Origin: Mixophyes australis | Lineage: Eukaryota > Chordata > Amphibia > Anura > Limnodynastidae | DNA: 64,000 nucleotides | Assembly (NCBI GenBank): GCA_036250195.1 | Contig: JAVHZZ010000004.1 | Span: 319,696,128 to 319,760,127, forward strand | Direction of reading: 5' to 3' | Part shown: positions 32,826 to 43,556 of the stretch, piece after piece | Layout: every line of letters starts with the position of its first letter | Position numbering within the stretch: the stretch's first letter is position 1 | Program-made: the position numbers and the translations under genes | Notes under the pieces: model-generated | Seen by the model: the letters and a program-made list of their open reading frames with translations, nothing else | The model's database searches: none | What the model was told of the DNA's origin: nothing

Positions 32826-34205
32826 CATTTTTAATACCATTTTTTTGATAAACGACAAGGATTTAATGTTTAAAGCTAAAGTGCAATAAATCAACATTTG
32901 TGCATATTTCCCACAGTGCCTTATTTAATCATTCTTTTTCTTCTTCCATACAAATGTAATCTTTGATTTAGTGAACGTGCTTTCTATAAAGAGTCATAAG
33001 GAAATGTTTCACCTATTTTCATGATTGAACCCTTTAAAATAAACACCGCACCTTTACATGCACATTCACTGATATTTAAGGCAGCACCTTGGATCAATTT
33101 AAGACAACCTAGGAAAACAATGTTGTTGGTTATGATTACTTAGTCTGCTATAACCCTATCCATATAAAGTGCAGTCAACTTTCTGCTAAATCAAATTAAC
33201 AAAGCACGCTTGAACAAAACAATGGCGCTAGCTCACATAGTACCCTCACCTCCTTTAGCAAGTTTTAGGAAGTAATTAGAAGGTGTTTTATAAGAACAGG
33301 TTCCTGCTGTTCAATAGACCAGTAAAACCTTACTTTCGTTTTCTGATCGAGGTGTGCAAGGATGGTTAGTGCAGGTGGTCAGAAAAGTGTGTTTAAGTTA
33401 TTACCTGTTGAATGATTCCATTGTAAAAAATGCTTTTAATTTTCAGTGCCACTGGGAAAAAAGGGCTTGAGACAACTGTACTTAAGAGCTTTCGTTTGCA
33501 ATATTTCGAAACTCTAGAGGCAGTGGAGCATGCACTGTATTCATTGAGCATAGCATGACGGCGGCGGTTGTTGTCCTCCATGTTTTAATAGTGGAACAGT
33601 AGTTTGGCAAAGGATTTTGTATCTTTCACTTTCATTAGTAGTAGTAGTACACCATATGCATTGCTTAAACATAGAAATAGTCTGCTTCATAACTAATATA
33701 CCTCTAATAAATTTTATTAATTTAAAGACATATTTTCTAGTACTTCTCTAGCTTCTATTCCTTCACAGTGACACTATGTGGTGGTGAAGGGTTACTAGTC
33801 CCTGGTATTCACCTTCGTTCTAGATATACTGAATGTATATCCACCCTCTCCTCCCCTGAAATCACCCTTGATTTCCCCGCTCATCACTGTTAGTGGGAAC
33901 ATACCTCCCTTGACACAGAAATGTCATCCCCTTGTGCACAGAGTGAGAGCGAGAGACCACCACTCCTCACTGGCTCTGTGTAGAGATTTCAGGCCACAGC
34001 AGAGCTTTGAGTGGTAGATGCTCATGGCTCTATGAATTTCTCTTTGAATAACGCTTATAGGGCCTGATGCAGAGTGGGGCGTACGACTGTTTGCATAGCA
34101 TGAAATATGAAAATTTCCACTGCATATTCCCACAGAGATAACTCTCGCAGACTTGCGCACATCTGACACTCTTGGAGACTCAGAACGGAGGCGGATAGTC
34201 CAAGT
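32826..34205. other. AT-rich spacer
   Basis: No gene I can support. A minus frame at 33393-33581 begins MEDNNRRRHAML in a slightly GC-richer patch, but nothing else identifies it. Confidence 0.45.
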
Positions 34206-34209
34206 GCAG

Positions 34210-34975
34210 TAAGGTTGCCTTGACATTTTTATTTTTAATCAGATAAATATTTATATCCTTTTTGCAGAAAGACAAAAGCAAAGAAACAAACAACACAACA
34301 AAGTTTATGGCTACCATAAGAAGCTGACTTGCTTTCATTGCCCAAACAGCAAAGGGATATACAAAAACACCTCAAAAAATAATACAACCAGGTGTAAAAA
34401 GGTTGCATTCCATGCGGATCACATATTGGCATCGGCAAACATGAAGCAGGTCACGACATTCAGAGTCAAAAAGGTAATAGTACAGTACATCGCATCAGTA
34501 TAGCCTTGGTACGCCAAAGTTAAAGGTAAAGTTAAAGTTAGAATGCATAGGGTGGAGTCGCTGGGAGAGAGAGTCCCTCCCCCTCTCTCCCCATGCTATG
34601 TGTTCTCTAATTTCTGAGGTATCGAAATTCTCCAAGTAGGGTCTATATCTCAAGCGAAACCAGCAGGACCAGACTATAGCAATTATATCCTTGGCTAGGG
34701 TATTAAACTAAAAGGTGTGCTTATATGCAGTGTGATCCATGTAATCATCTAGAGATATACCAAAGAGACACCACTTGGGAGCCATGGGAGAAGCCACTGG
34801 AACCGTAGCTATAACACATTCGCAAATCTCAGCCCAAAACTTTTGAACTGGTGGGCAGGCCCATAGCATATGCCACAATTCGCTATCATGTATGACATTC
34901 CGGGATATAATAGACTCTATGGAAAATAAACAGTTGTATTTGTTGATAATGGAGACTAGAGGTGGCATTGCGTGC
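34210..34975 (-). pseudogene. L1/Tx1-type LINE, ORF2 C-terminal fragment
   Basis: The minus frame 34708-35010 includes ELWHMLWACPPVQKFWAEI, the Cys/His-like C-terminal block of L1/Tx1 ORF2 proteins (H-x3-CP-xx-FW). The related fragment at 57980-59520 carries the same landmark, FWHVIWSLPG. A GATTAAAAATAAAAATG tail lies on the minus strand at about 34222. It is 5'-truncated and stops against the CR1 element. Confidence 0.65.
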
Positions 34976-35521
34976 GCATGCACACACAAAATTCTTGGAT
35001 GCACACACAAAATTCTTAGAGCTATGTGTGCTAATGCTAGAAGCTTAGGAAATCAAATTTCAGAACTAATTGCTTTAATGACAAGGGATGATCTGTATAT
35101 TGTGGCTATTACAGAGTCATGGTGCAATCAGGGCCGGATTAACCCTAGGGCTAACTGGGCTATAGCCCAGGGGCCTCGGGCACCCAGGGGGCCCTTCAAA
35201 GTCCTCAGCAGCCAGGGCCGTCTCTTCCATTGGGCACGATGGGCAGGTGCCCAGGGGCCCTGCAGGCAAGGGGGGCCCGTCCGAATCCTAAAAAAAACAA
35301 AAAATAATTATTATTTTTTTTTTTTTAAGTACTTACCTTGCGGTCACATCAGCGGTGATCCGGCTCCCTCCCTGGTCCCCTCTTCCGTGCTGTGCTCGCA
35401 GTGAATGCTGGGCGTGATGTCACACCCAGCATTCACTGCAACCACAGCACGGAAGAGGGCAGAAGAGACTCAGCGGCACGGAAAAAAGAAGAGGATCGGA
35501 CTTAAGGTAAGTTAAGGGGGC

Positions 35522-35572
<51 letters not shown>

Positions 35573-35629
35573 TGATTATATATATAATCACGTTTTTTTT
35601 TACATACATATATATTTTTTTTACACACA

Positions 35630-35679
<50 letters not shown>

Positions 35680-35689
35680 ACAAATAGAG

Positions 35690-36567
35690 ATATAACTGGC
35701 GCTGATCACCACAGCGTAACCACTTCAAATAAATGAGGTGGAAAGATTATATATATAAAAAGATATACATACAATATATATGAAAATTCAGTCCCAAATT
35801 CACAATGCATAAAAAACACTTGACTCTTGTAAGAGTGGCAGCCTCGATAGCCTGAAACCAGATGGTTAATCCGGACGGGATGGATTGCTGTAACAGAAGA
35901 ACAAGCAGGGCGCCTCTGAGTGTATTATCAATTGTATAGTGTGGAATAGAGCAATAACTTGCATACCATGAAGTTGTAGATGATAAACTTTACAGAAGAT
36001 AATGGAGTAATCTGTGCTTTGCCTTTAGTCCTCCAGATCTCCACCGATCCATACAAAATACAGGAAAACAGCAAACATAGTGTAATACTGCAAAAAACAC
36101 AGCAATATCACCAGGTTCCCCACAATACTATGGGGTATATGGGATAACTATCCCAAAATAGTAATAGGACACCACCACGAGTGCACAAAATAAATTTTAA
36201 AATCTGCGTACCAGATATAGTGATATATTCCACTTCTGAAGGGTATTAGAACATGTGTAACACCAATGTCTTCACGATCACAACCTCATCCATATGGCGA
36301 AAGTGCATAAGATTGAAAAAAGGAAGGATATTTTGGTATGCATAAAAAATGTTTAATAAAATATAATAAAAGCACTCACATGAGGTATTGGGTAATACAC
36401 TGGATACAGCTCAACGCGTTTCGTCTTGTAACAATCAAGACTTCATCAGGAGCATAACATGTACCAGCGCTTCCTAGGGAATAGATTGAAGGTCAAGTTA
36501 TTGCTCTATTCCACACTATACAATTGATAATACACTCAGAGGCGCCCTGCTTGTTCTTCTGTTACAG

Positions 36568-36571
<4 letters not shown>
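35690..36571 (-). mobile_element. Penelope-like/retrozyme-like insertion with hammerhead motif
   Basis: About 880 bp between TA microsatellites inside hAT element B. It contains a perfect 78-bp inverted repeat (35884-35961 and 36494-36571) and, between the arms, a minus-strand hammerhead-type core. It has no protein-coding capacity. Hammerhead motifs and tail-to-tail terminal copies are described for Penelope-like elements, and hammerheads also for non-coding retrozymes; assignment here is by analogy. Confidence 0.5.
36409..36453 (-). ncRNA. Hammerhead-type ribozyme motif
   Basis: Read on the minus strand: stem I strand GCTC, core CTGATGA, one extra A, stem II GTCTTG-loop-CAAGAC (6 bp, 7-nt loop), core GAAA, a very short stem III in CGCGTT, then GAGC closing stem I. 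All invariant hammerhead core positions (CUGANGA and GAAA) are present, and both stems I and II pair perfectly. Predicted self-cleavage would lie after the TT, between 36413 and 36412. The extra A after CTGATGA also occurs in a viroid hammerhead (CChMVd). The tiny stem III is typical of retroelement hammerheads, which often act as dimers. Confidence 0.6.
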
Positions 36572-36603
<32 letters not shown>

Positions 36604-36772
36604 TTTTTTAGGGGCCCGGTACACTGCATTGCCCGGGGGCCCATAAAGTTGTTAAGGTGGCCCTGTCAGCAGCATTATTGATCGGTCCGGGGGCGGGGGC
36701 GCCCCCATCCCGATCAATGCTGCTGAGCACTGTCAGTGTAGTCATCCGTCCCCGGCGCTGCTCAGTAATCTG

Positions 36773-36828
36773 CTTACTGAGGAGATCTCGCGAGAGTTCA
36801 CAAACTCTCGCGAGATCTCCTCAGTAAG
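36773..36828. promoter_or_regulatory. Palindrome with two TCTCGCGAGA sites
   Basis: Arms 36773-36798 and 36803-36828 are a perfect 26-bp inverted repeat with a CACA loop. Each arm holds the self-complementary 10-mer TCTCGCGAGA (36786-36795 and 36806-36815), 20 bp apart. This 10-mer is the known CpG-promoter element bound by BANP and formerly linked to Kaiso. It sits in hAT element A. Confidence 0.7.
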
Positions 36829-37499
36829 GAGCTTACAGCGCGCCGCGGAAGGAGGACTGCACTGACAGGTAAGTGCTTGGGGGGCCTCACAGGGGGGTGG
36901 CGGGCGGCTCACATTGGGGGCCTCATGGGGGAATGGAGGCCCCCTTAGCCCAGGGGCCTCCATTCCCTTAATCCGGCCCTGGGTGCAATGAAAATCATGA
37001 CTGGGACATAGCTATACCAGGATATACTTTATTTAGGAAGGCCGAGTGGGATGAATCAGAGGAGGGGCAGCAATGTATGTGAAAAAAAATCATAAAGACT
37101 ACTTTAATACAAAGTATTAAAAAAAAATCTGAGGCCATTTGGGTGACCATAGAAACGAGGGACAAGGCTTTTCTTCGTACTGTAGACCACCAGGTCAGGA
37201 AGAAGAAATGGACAGGAACTTGCTGCAGGACATCAATAAAATGGCTTTAAAAGGAGAGGTAATAATCATGGGAGACTTTAATCTACCTGATGTGAACTGG
37301 GAGGAGTCTTCTGCAAGTTTCATTAGAAGTAGGGACATTCTAAATTCCTTGCAATGAGCATCCCTCAAGCAAATGGTGAGGGAGGCCACTCGTAAATACG
37401 CTATATTAAACTTCATTCTTACAAATGATGACAGAATATCTGATGTAAATGTCGGTGAGAACCTAGGATCTAGTGACCATGAAGCAGTATGGTTTAGTA

Positions 37500-38595
37500 C
37501 AGTGGTTCCCAAACTTTTGCAGTTCGCGGCACCCTTAGAGTCTCCAAATTTTTTCAAGGCACCCCTCCAAAATAATTACTGAGCAGTCCTGTTTTAGAAG
37601 TAGTTGGGTCAAAAAATTGTAATAAGTATTTAGGTCACGACAGAAATACTTATTTAGTTGCATGCAAAAATGCCCCTCTGCAACCAGGCACACTGTCCCC
37701 TCTGCATCCAGGCACACTGCCCTCTCTGCATCTAGGCACACTGCCCTATCTCACGTTGCCCCCTCTGCCCTCTGTCCCCTCCTCTGCCCTCTGTCACGCT
37801 GTTCCCCTCCTCTGCCCTCTGTCACCCTCCTCTGCCCTCTCTCATGCTGTCACCCTCCTCTGCCCTCTCTCACGCTGTCCCCCTCCTCTGCCCTCTCTCA
37901 CGCTGTCACCCTCCTCTGCCATCTGCCCTCCTCCTCTGCCATCTGCCCTCCTCCTCTGCTCTCTGTCCCCCTCCTCTGCTCTGTCCCCCTCCTCTGCCCT
38001 CTGTCCCCCTCCTCTGCCATCTGTCCCCCTCCTCTGCTCTCTGTCCCTCTCCTCTGCCATCTGTCCCCCTCCTCTGCCATCTGTCCCCTTCCTCTGCTCT
38101 CTGTGCCCCTCCTGTGCCATCTGTCCCCCTCCTCTGCCATCTGTCCCCCTCCTCTGCCATCTGCCCCCCTCCTCTGCCATCTGCCCTCCTCCTCTGCTCT
38201 CTGTCCCCCTCCTCTGCCATCTGCCCTCCTCCTCTGCTCTCTGTCCCCCTCCTCTGCCATCTGCACTCCTCCTCTGCTCTCTGTCCCCCTCCTCTGCCAT
38301 CTGCCCTCCTCCTCTGCTCTCTGTCCCCCTCCTCTCTCCTCTGCCCTGCGCCAGGTGCCAGCTATAGAAAAAAAGAAAGCAAACAGAAACTTAGCAATCC
38401 GCGCGGCGCTAGGACCCTGCAGCCTCCTCTCTTGCGCAGCTGTCACTGACGTCGATATTCAGTGACAGCTGCGGGAGAGAGGAGGCTGCAGGGTCCTAGC
38501 GCCACGCGGATTGGTAAGTTTCTGTTTGCTTTCTTTTTTCTATGTCTGGCCCGCGGCACCCCTGGGAGCCGCGGCGCACACTTTGGGAACCGCCG
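37500..38595. mobile_element. hAT-like element C, inside CR1, with minisatellite
   Basis: Ends CAGTGGTTCCCAAACTTTTG and CACTTTGGGAACCGCCG are inverted, flanked by the exact 8-bp TSD GTTTAGTA (37492-37499 and 38596-38603). Most of the interior is a CT-rich minisatellite (37660-38340). An inverted pair (AGGACCCTGCAGCCTCCTCT at about 38411 and its complement at about 38480) forms a strong stem around a GACGTCGATATTC centre. No transposase. Confidence 0.93.
37660..38340. repeat. CT-rich minisatellite, about 20-bp unit
   Basis: Units close to CTCTGCCATCTGTCCCCCTC. Strong strand asymmetry (C/T on plus, G/A on minus) keeps all frames open on both strands, explaining several long overlapping frames that are not genes. 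Confidence 0.9.
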
Positions 38596-40121
38596 GTTTA
38601 GTATAAAGACAGAGATCGACTCATACCACACAAAAACAAGGTGCAATACTTAAAGCAACAGACCTCTGTATCAAAAGGGTTAAGAAAAGTACAAGGAAAA
38701 GGAAGCCAGTGTGGTTTGCAAAAGAAGTAGCAAGTATTGTAAAAGAAAAAAAGATGACCTTTAGGAAATAAAAGCAGACTCAGAATAATGAAGACAAAGT
38801 GGTGTATCTTGTTAGACAGAAGGAGACTAAGAAAGCAATCCGATGTGCAAAGACACAAGCTGAAGAGAATATGGCCCAGTCAATAGGTAACAGGAGCAAA
38901 ACTTTTTTTCGGTATAAAAGTGAAAGAAGAAAAACAAAAGGAGGAATAATAAGACTAAAGATAGAGAGTGAGAGTGAGGGAGACAAGGTAATAGCAAAAC
39001 ATCTTAATAATTATTTTTGTTCAGTGTTTACTACAGAAAGGGATCACAATTAAGTTGCAAATATAGTCAAAAAAATAAGGTAGATACAAGTACATTAACA
39101 GTGGAGAAGGTCCTAACAGAGCTTTCAAAACTGAAAGTGGATAAATCAATGGGGCCAGATGGGATACATCCAAGGATACTAAAAAGAGCTTAAAGGGGTG
39201 TTGGTAACATCATTAACAGAATTATTCACTAGCTAAAGGAGTAATTCCAGAGGACTGGAAAAGAGTGAATGTAGTCCCACTACACAAAAGCGGAAGCAAG
39301 GAAGAGGCAACTACAGACCAGTGAGCCTTACATCAGTAGTGGGGAAATTGATGGAAACACTCTTAAAAGAAACAGTTGTAGAATATCTCAAATCCAGTAA
39401 CTTCCCGAACAGCATGGATTTACTGGGGGGAGATTATGTCAAACAAATCATATTGACTTTTTAACTGGGTGACTAAAGTAATAGATCAAGGAGGGGCTGT
39501 ATATATAGCTTATCTAGATTTTAGTAAGGCTTTTGATACTGTCCCACATCGCAGACTGTTAAATAAACTTGAAAGCTTGGGATTAGATTCAAAGATGGTG
39601 GAATGGATAAGATCTTGGTTGCAGCATAGAAAACAGAGAGTTATAGTAAATGGAGTACTTTCACAGAAGGGAAAGGTTACCAGTAAAGTACCACAAGGAT
39701 CTGTACTTGGACCAGTGCTTTTTAATATCTTTATTTGAGACAATGCAAATTGTATTGAAGGGAAAGTATGCCTTTTTGCAGATGACACAAATATGTGCAA
39801 CACGGTAGACACACCAAGAGGGGTAAAACAAATGATTGATGATCTAGGTAGACTAGAGGAATGGTCAAAAGAGTGGCAACTACAGTTTAATGCCAAAAAA
39901 GTCATGCACTTGGGTCTCAAAAACCCAAAGGCTAAATATAGTATTAATGGCACTATAATGGAATCTAAGGAGGAGGAAAGGGATCTAGGAGTCACTATTT
40001 TAAGGTGACTTAAAGGCAGGTAAGCAATGCAACAAAGCAATGAGGAAGGCAAGTCAGATGCTTGGTTGCATAGGGAGAGAAATCAGTAGCAGTAAGAACG
40101 AAGCAATAATGCCACTGTATA

Positions 40122-40550
40122 GGTGTGACAGAATGGACCACCTATGCCACCCTGTCTGCTGTTTAGGGAACTGGCTGGGCTTACTTTTCTACCGTCCCCT
40201 TTTGTTATTCTGAATACGCCCCTCCTGCCGCAGTAGAATTCCCCAAGAAAAGTTGCAAACCCCAAACAAGGCATCTCCTTACACCAAGATACACAAACAA
40301 CTTTAAAAAAAAAAGGCTTATTGTATCAGATATATACAACATAACAAATTAATTTCCTCTAGCAAGGTTAAAACAGAAATAACAAATTTTCTCCCCAGGT
40401 CTCAGAAATAAAGATTTCCTATATCAAAATATACACAATATCAAAAATAAGTGCATTGGCAATTATATAAATAAGCGCCCTGCACTATTTCCTTTAAATA
40501 AATTTATACCATAAGTTACTTATAAGTGATCCAGTCACACTAGTTCATTG
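40122..40550. mobile_element. LTR-like insertion in CR1, about 430 bp
   Basis: Breaks the CR1 between CCACTGTATAGG and TTCATTGGTACGG, which are adjacent in intact relatives of the family. The insert begins TGTGACAGAATGG and ends CCAGTCACA, an inverted TGTGAC/GTCACA pair as in LTRs. No clean TSD. Confidence 0.5.
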
Positions 40551-41087
40551 GTACGGCCGAATCTAGAATACTGTGTTCAATTCTGGAGGCCATATCTCCA
40601 GAAGGATATAAATGCATTAGAAACTGTACAAAGAAGGTGCATGGCCTACAGCACAAAACTTACCCGGAAAGACTAAAAGAACTTAATATATATAGTTTGG
40701 AGCAGAGAAGGGAAAGAAGAGACATGATAGAAACTTTAAAATATATCAAGGGTTTGAACAATGTACATGAGGGAAACATTCTTCAAAGGAAGAGAAGTAC
40801 TAGAACACGAGGACATGCACTGAAACTGGAGGGAAGTAGGTTCAGAGGAAATTTGAGGAAAAACTACTTTACACAAAGGGTAGGGGATAAGTGGAATAGC
40901 TTCCCATCAGATGTGGTAGAGGTTAATACAGTAGAGCAGTTTAAGCATGCTTCGGATAGACATAAGAATATCCTTATAAAGAATAAGGGATCAAACAAGG
41001 TTTAAGGTTACCATAGGTTAAAAAAACAATGGGCATACTAGATGGGCCAAGTGGTTCTTATCTGCCGTCAAAATCTATGTTTCTATG

Positions 41088-42239
41088 CTTTAAGTATATG
41101 GATCCAATCTTCATTTAAAAGGGCTTCCAAAACCACTTCCCTACTAGACCGTAGTTGATGGGAGGGGGTTCTGGGTGGGGGCCTCTGAGAAGAAAACAGT
41201 GCGCCTGCTTCACTGAAAATTTGGGGGGAGAAAGCCTCCCTGCCAAACACACCAGTCAACCAGGTATCCAGAAACAGTTCAGGATTTGTTCCTTCAGCCA
41301 GTCCTGGAATGCCCACAAATCTTCCAGAGGTATAAATATGGCTGTTAGTTTATGTTTTTTGTAAAAAGAAATGTGAACATAATTTTTACATAACACAACT
41401 ATAAGTATAATTGCATATAGACTGCAGTTGCCAAAATGCTCCATGTATTTTAAGTAGACTTTCACAATGCAGCTAAACTCGTTAGAATTATGTTCATTTT
41501 TAAATATGTCACTGATAATTTTTTCCCCCTCTAAAGCTATATATTTCTGAGATTTTGAAGGGTTTGTAGTAATATACCATTTACCATACAGATAGATTCG
41601 TTTTTCTCTAAAGTGTTTTTTTCTACTTTTAGGAGACAGTACCTACTCTTTCTAACCATGGCTCCTCACTCCTATATTAAATCTAGCCATGGACTAACAA
41701 CTTGCATACAATTCTGCATATGTCTCTAACAGGTTGGTCATTGAACGAACATTTGGCTTTCCAAGACCTGTTTTGATTGCCTTGACTGGTTAGGAGGAGT
41801 CTTTTGTATGTGCCAGATGTGGGGTGCGACATTATTGGTAGTGTGGCATTTTTCAGATCATCGCAATTAAAAGTGTAATGTCTTTTGAGGAGGAGATTGA
41901 GATTTTTGTTCATGAGGCAGACAAGTTGGAACGGGAACCTTCCCGTGTGGGAAAGTAAAACATATTTGGAGACACAAATGATGCATATTTTCTTTTTTAA
42001 CTAAAACACCTAATAATTGATTACTTGAGAGTTTTAAATTTAAATTTTACATAATTATGTGGACATGGGCTTAGAATACATGCTGGATGTTTACAAAACA
42101 TTTTGACACATGTTAATTCCCCAAAAACGTATCTGACCTATTAATGGACTCAACACAGATTTCACCATGCAGCATATATTTTTCTACTTAACCAAAAGTA
42201 TTGCCCTTCTTTACAAAGAAAAACATAAACTCTGCTTTA
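41088..42239. other. AT-rich spacer
   Basis: No gene or element that I can define. Confidence 0.5.
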
Positions 42240-42269
42240 ATTCAATTCTCTATGTATAATTAATTGAAT

Positions 42270-42452
42270 AGACCAGCAGTAGTTATTATTTTGTTAAAAT
42301 CACTTTTTTTCTCATGTATATATGTTAACTATGTTTTCTATGGTTTTTTGGATGATCAGCTATCGTTATTGTTAATGTATCTTATGTGCGGCCCAAACCA
42401 ACTCGTCGTCTTCCAATGTGGCTCAGGGAAGCTAAAAGGTTGGACACCCCTG
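42270..42452 (-). mobile_element. hAT-like fragment (CAGGGGTGTCCAACC family)
   Basis: Right end AAAAGGTTGGACACCCCTG is the reverse complement of the terminus at 25311, and the preceding GTGCGGCCCAAACCAACTCG matches its subterminal part. The left end is undefined. Confidence 0.7.
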
Positions 42453-42830
42453 CTCTAATGCCTTACTGTTATCTTGCAGCTCGGCTTTCACGCGTATTAG
42501 TAGTTGTGCACCACTTGTAGGCTGGGTAACATTTTTGGATCTGCCACTAATAGAGAAAGGCGAAGGCCTCATTCTCTCTTTGCCACTGCGTGTGTAGAAT
42601 GGCATGTTGGCAATTTTTTTTTTATCGGCACTTAACTTTTCCGCAGTTACACTTCTTTTTCGCTTCAACACAGTAAAATATTTTTGGGTGTGTGTTTTTT
42701 TGACTGATTTCGAAACACTGTGTAGTTTGACATCGCCTTGCCCAGATGACGTACTGGGAACACTACCATCAGGACTGGTGACAGAACCTGGTTGCTCATT
42801 CTGCTCATATGTGGACTGCTTTGAATCCAT
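42432..42830 (-). CDS. 132-aa open frame upstream of hAT fragment, unrecognised
   Basis: ATG-started (MDSKQSTYEQNEQPGSV...). Ser/Thr/Lys-rich and probably disordered, with basic patches (KSVKKTHTQ, KRKRSV, DKKKI) that could act as nuclear localisation signals. Its last residues run into the hAT terminus at 42452, so the natural end is lost. With the repeats and GC-rich segment up to 43556 it could be the N-terminal exon of an autonomous transposon, but I recognise no zinc finger or catalytic motif. Confidence 0.35.
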   Translation of the reverse strand: MDSKQSTYEQNEQPGSVTSPDGSVPSTSSGQGDVKLHSVSKSVKKTHTQKYFTVLKRKRSVTAEKLSADKKKIANMPFYTRSGKERMRPSPFSISGRSKNVTQPTSGAQLLIRVKAELQDNSKALEQGCPTF

Positions 42831-42839
42831 TCTGAGCCC

Positions 42840-43225
42840 AAAGCACTTGTAGTGCTACAAATTGTTTTAGATACTGCTGACAAATATGACTTTTGACACC
42901 CCAAAAGCACTTGGGAGTGCTAAAAATTATTTTTTAAATCTGCAGACAGATAATACTTTGGACAGCCAGAAATATTTATGCACAATTATGGGGGACACCC
43001 CAAAAGCACTGGGGAGTGCTAAAAATTATTTGGTAGATAATGCTGACAGATAGTAATTTTGACAGCCAGAAATATTTATGCACAATTATGGGGGACACCC
43101 CAAAAGTACTGAGGAGTGCTACAATTATTTGGTAGATACTGCTGACAGATATGACTTTTGACAGCCAGAAATATTTATGCACAATTATGGGGGACACCCC
43201 AAAAGCACTGGGGAGTGCCAAATAT
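42840..43225. repeat. Four tandem copies of a 99-100 bp unit
   Basis: GACACCCCAAAAGCACT recurs at 42895, 42994, 43094 and 43193, with GCCAGAAATATTTATGCAC between copies. The minus frame across it reads as a repeated hydrophobic peptide; a repeat artefact. Confidence 0.85.
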
Positions 43226-43556
43226 TTAAAAAAAATAATAAACCTCTATCCTCCTCTCTTCTCTAGCGATTTTTGTTAGAGCAATTGCCAGAAGAATATT
43301 GGATTCTCTGTCCCTGCTCTAATCAGCCTGTGACTACACCCTGCTCTCTCCCTCTGTCAAATGGCGATGGATTGCTGTGGAGGCAGGTGTTTATAATCTT
43401 GAAGTATCGCGAGAACCGAGCCCCGAGATCCGACGACGACACGATGACGTTCGGCCTCGATTTGGATTCGGAGCGGGCGGGAGAGTACCGAGCTACTCGG
43501 ATAGCCAAAGTTCGGGTGGGTTCAGTTCTCGGGGAACCGGACCCGCCAATCTCTAA
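43226..43556 (-). mobile_element. GC-rich 5' end of a probable hAT transposon
   Basis: On the minus strand it begins TAGAGATTGGCGGGTCCGG, like hAT termini that start TAGAG/CAGAG. CpG-rich text with TATCGCGAGA (about 43405-43414) follows. It lies upstream of the 132-aa frame and in the same direction, suggesting one element from 43556 down to at least 42453. Confidence 0.45.

Larger units (their letters stand above)
35213..36665. mobile_element. hAT-like element B, nested in element A
   Basis: Ends CAGGGCCGTCTCTTCC and GTTGTTAAGGTGGCCCTG; exact 8-bp TSD TCAGCAGC (35205-35212 and 36666-36673). Same family as 1594-1983. A GC-rich palindrome spans about 35378-35459. TA microsatellites at 35528-35568, 35637-35674 and 36571-36600 flank a further insertion. 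Confidence 0.92.
35129..36981. mobile_element. hAT-like element A, inside CR1
   Basis: Termini CAGGGCCGGATTAA and TTAATCCGGCCCTG are a perfect 14-bp inverted pair, flanked by the exact 8-bp TSD GGTGCAAT (35121-35128 and 36982-36989). No transposase. About 1.45 kb of its 1.85 kb is a second hAT element. The remainder includes a perfect palindrome at 36773-36828. Confidence 0.95.
35005..41087 (+). mobile_element. CR1 LINE, split by three insertions
   Basis: Segments 35005-35128, 36982-37491, 38604-40121 and 40551-41087 form one plus-strand LINE. Endonuclease pieces: NARSLGNQISELIAL, VAITESWCN, GDFNLPDVNWEES, then SSDHEAVWF. RT pieces: YLDFSKAFDTVPHR, PQGSVLGPVLFNIF and the catalytic FADD. The C-terminal region has SKEEERDLGV. 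The 3' end GATGGGCCAAGTGGTTCTTA followed by CTATGTTTCTATG is the octamer-type end of CR1. It is 5'-truncated within the endonuclease and has several frameshifts and stops, so it is dead. Confidence 0.9.

Noticed and set aside
33393..33581. Possible first exon MEDNNRRRHAML on the minus strand
   Set aside because: Short and without recognisable domain; no convincing donor site or partner exon could be shown from sequence alone.
35524..35712. Tyr/Ile repeat peptide
   Set aside because: Translation of a TA microsatellite.
37662..38465. Frames up to 267 codons on both strands
   Set aside because: Produced by the CT-rich minisatellite inside hAT element C; no non-repeat coding sequence flanks them.
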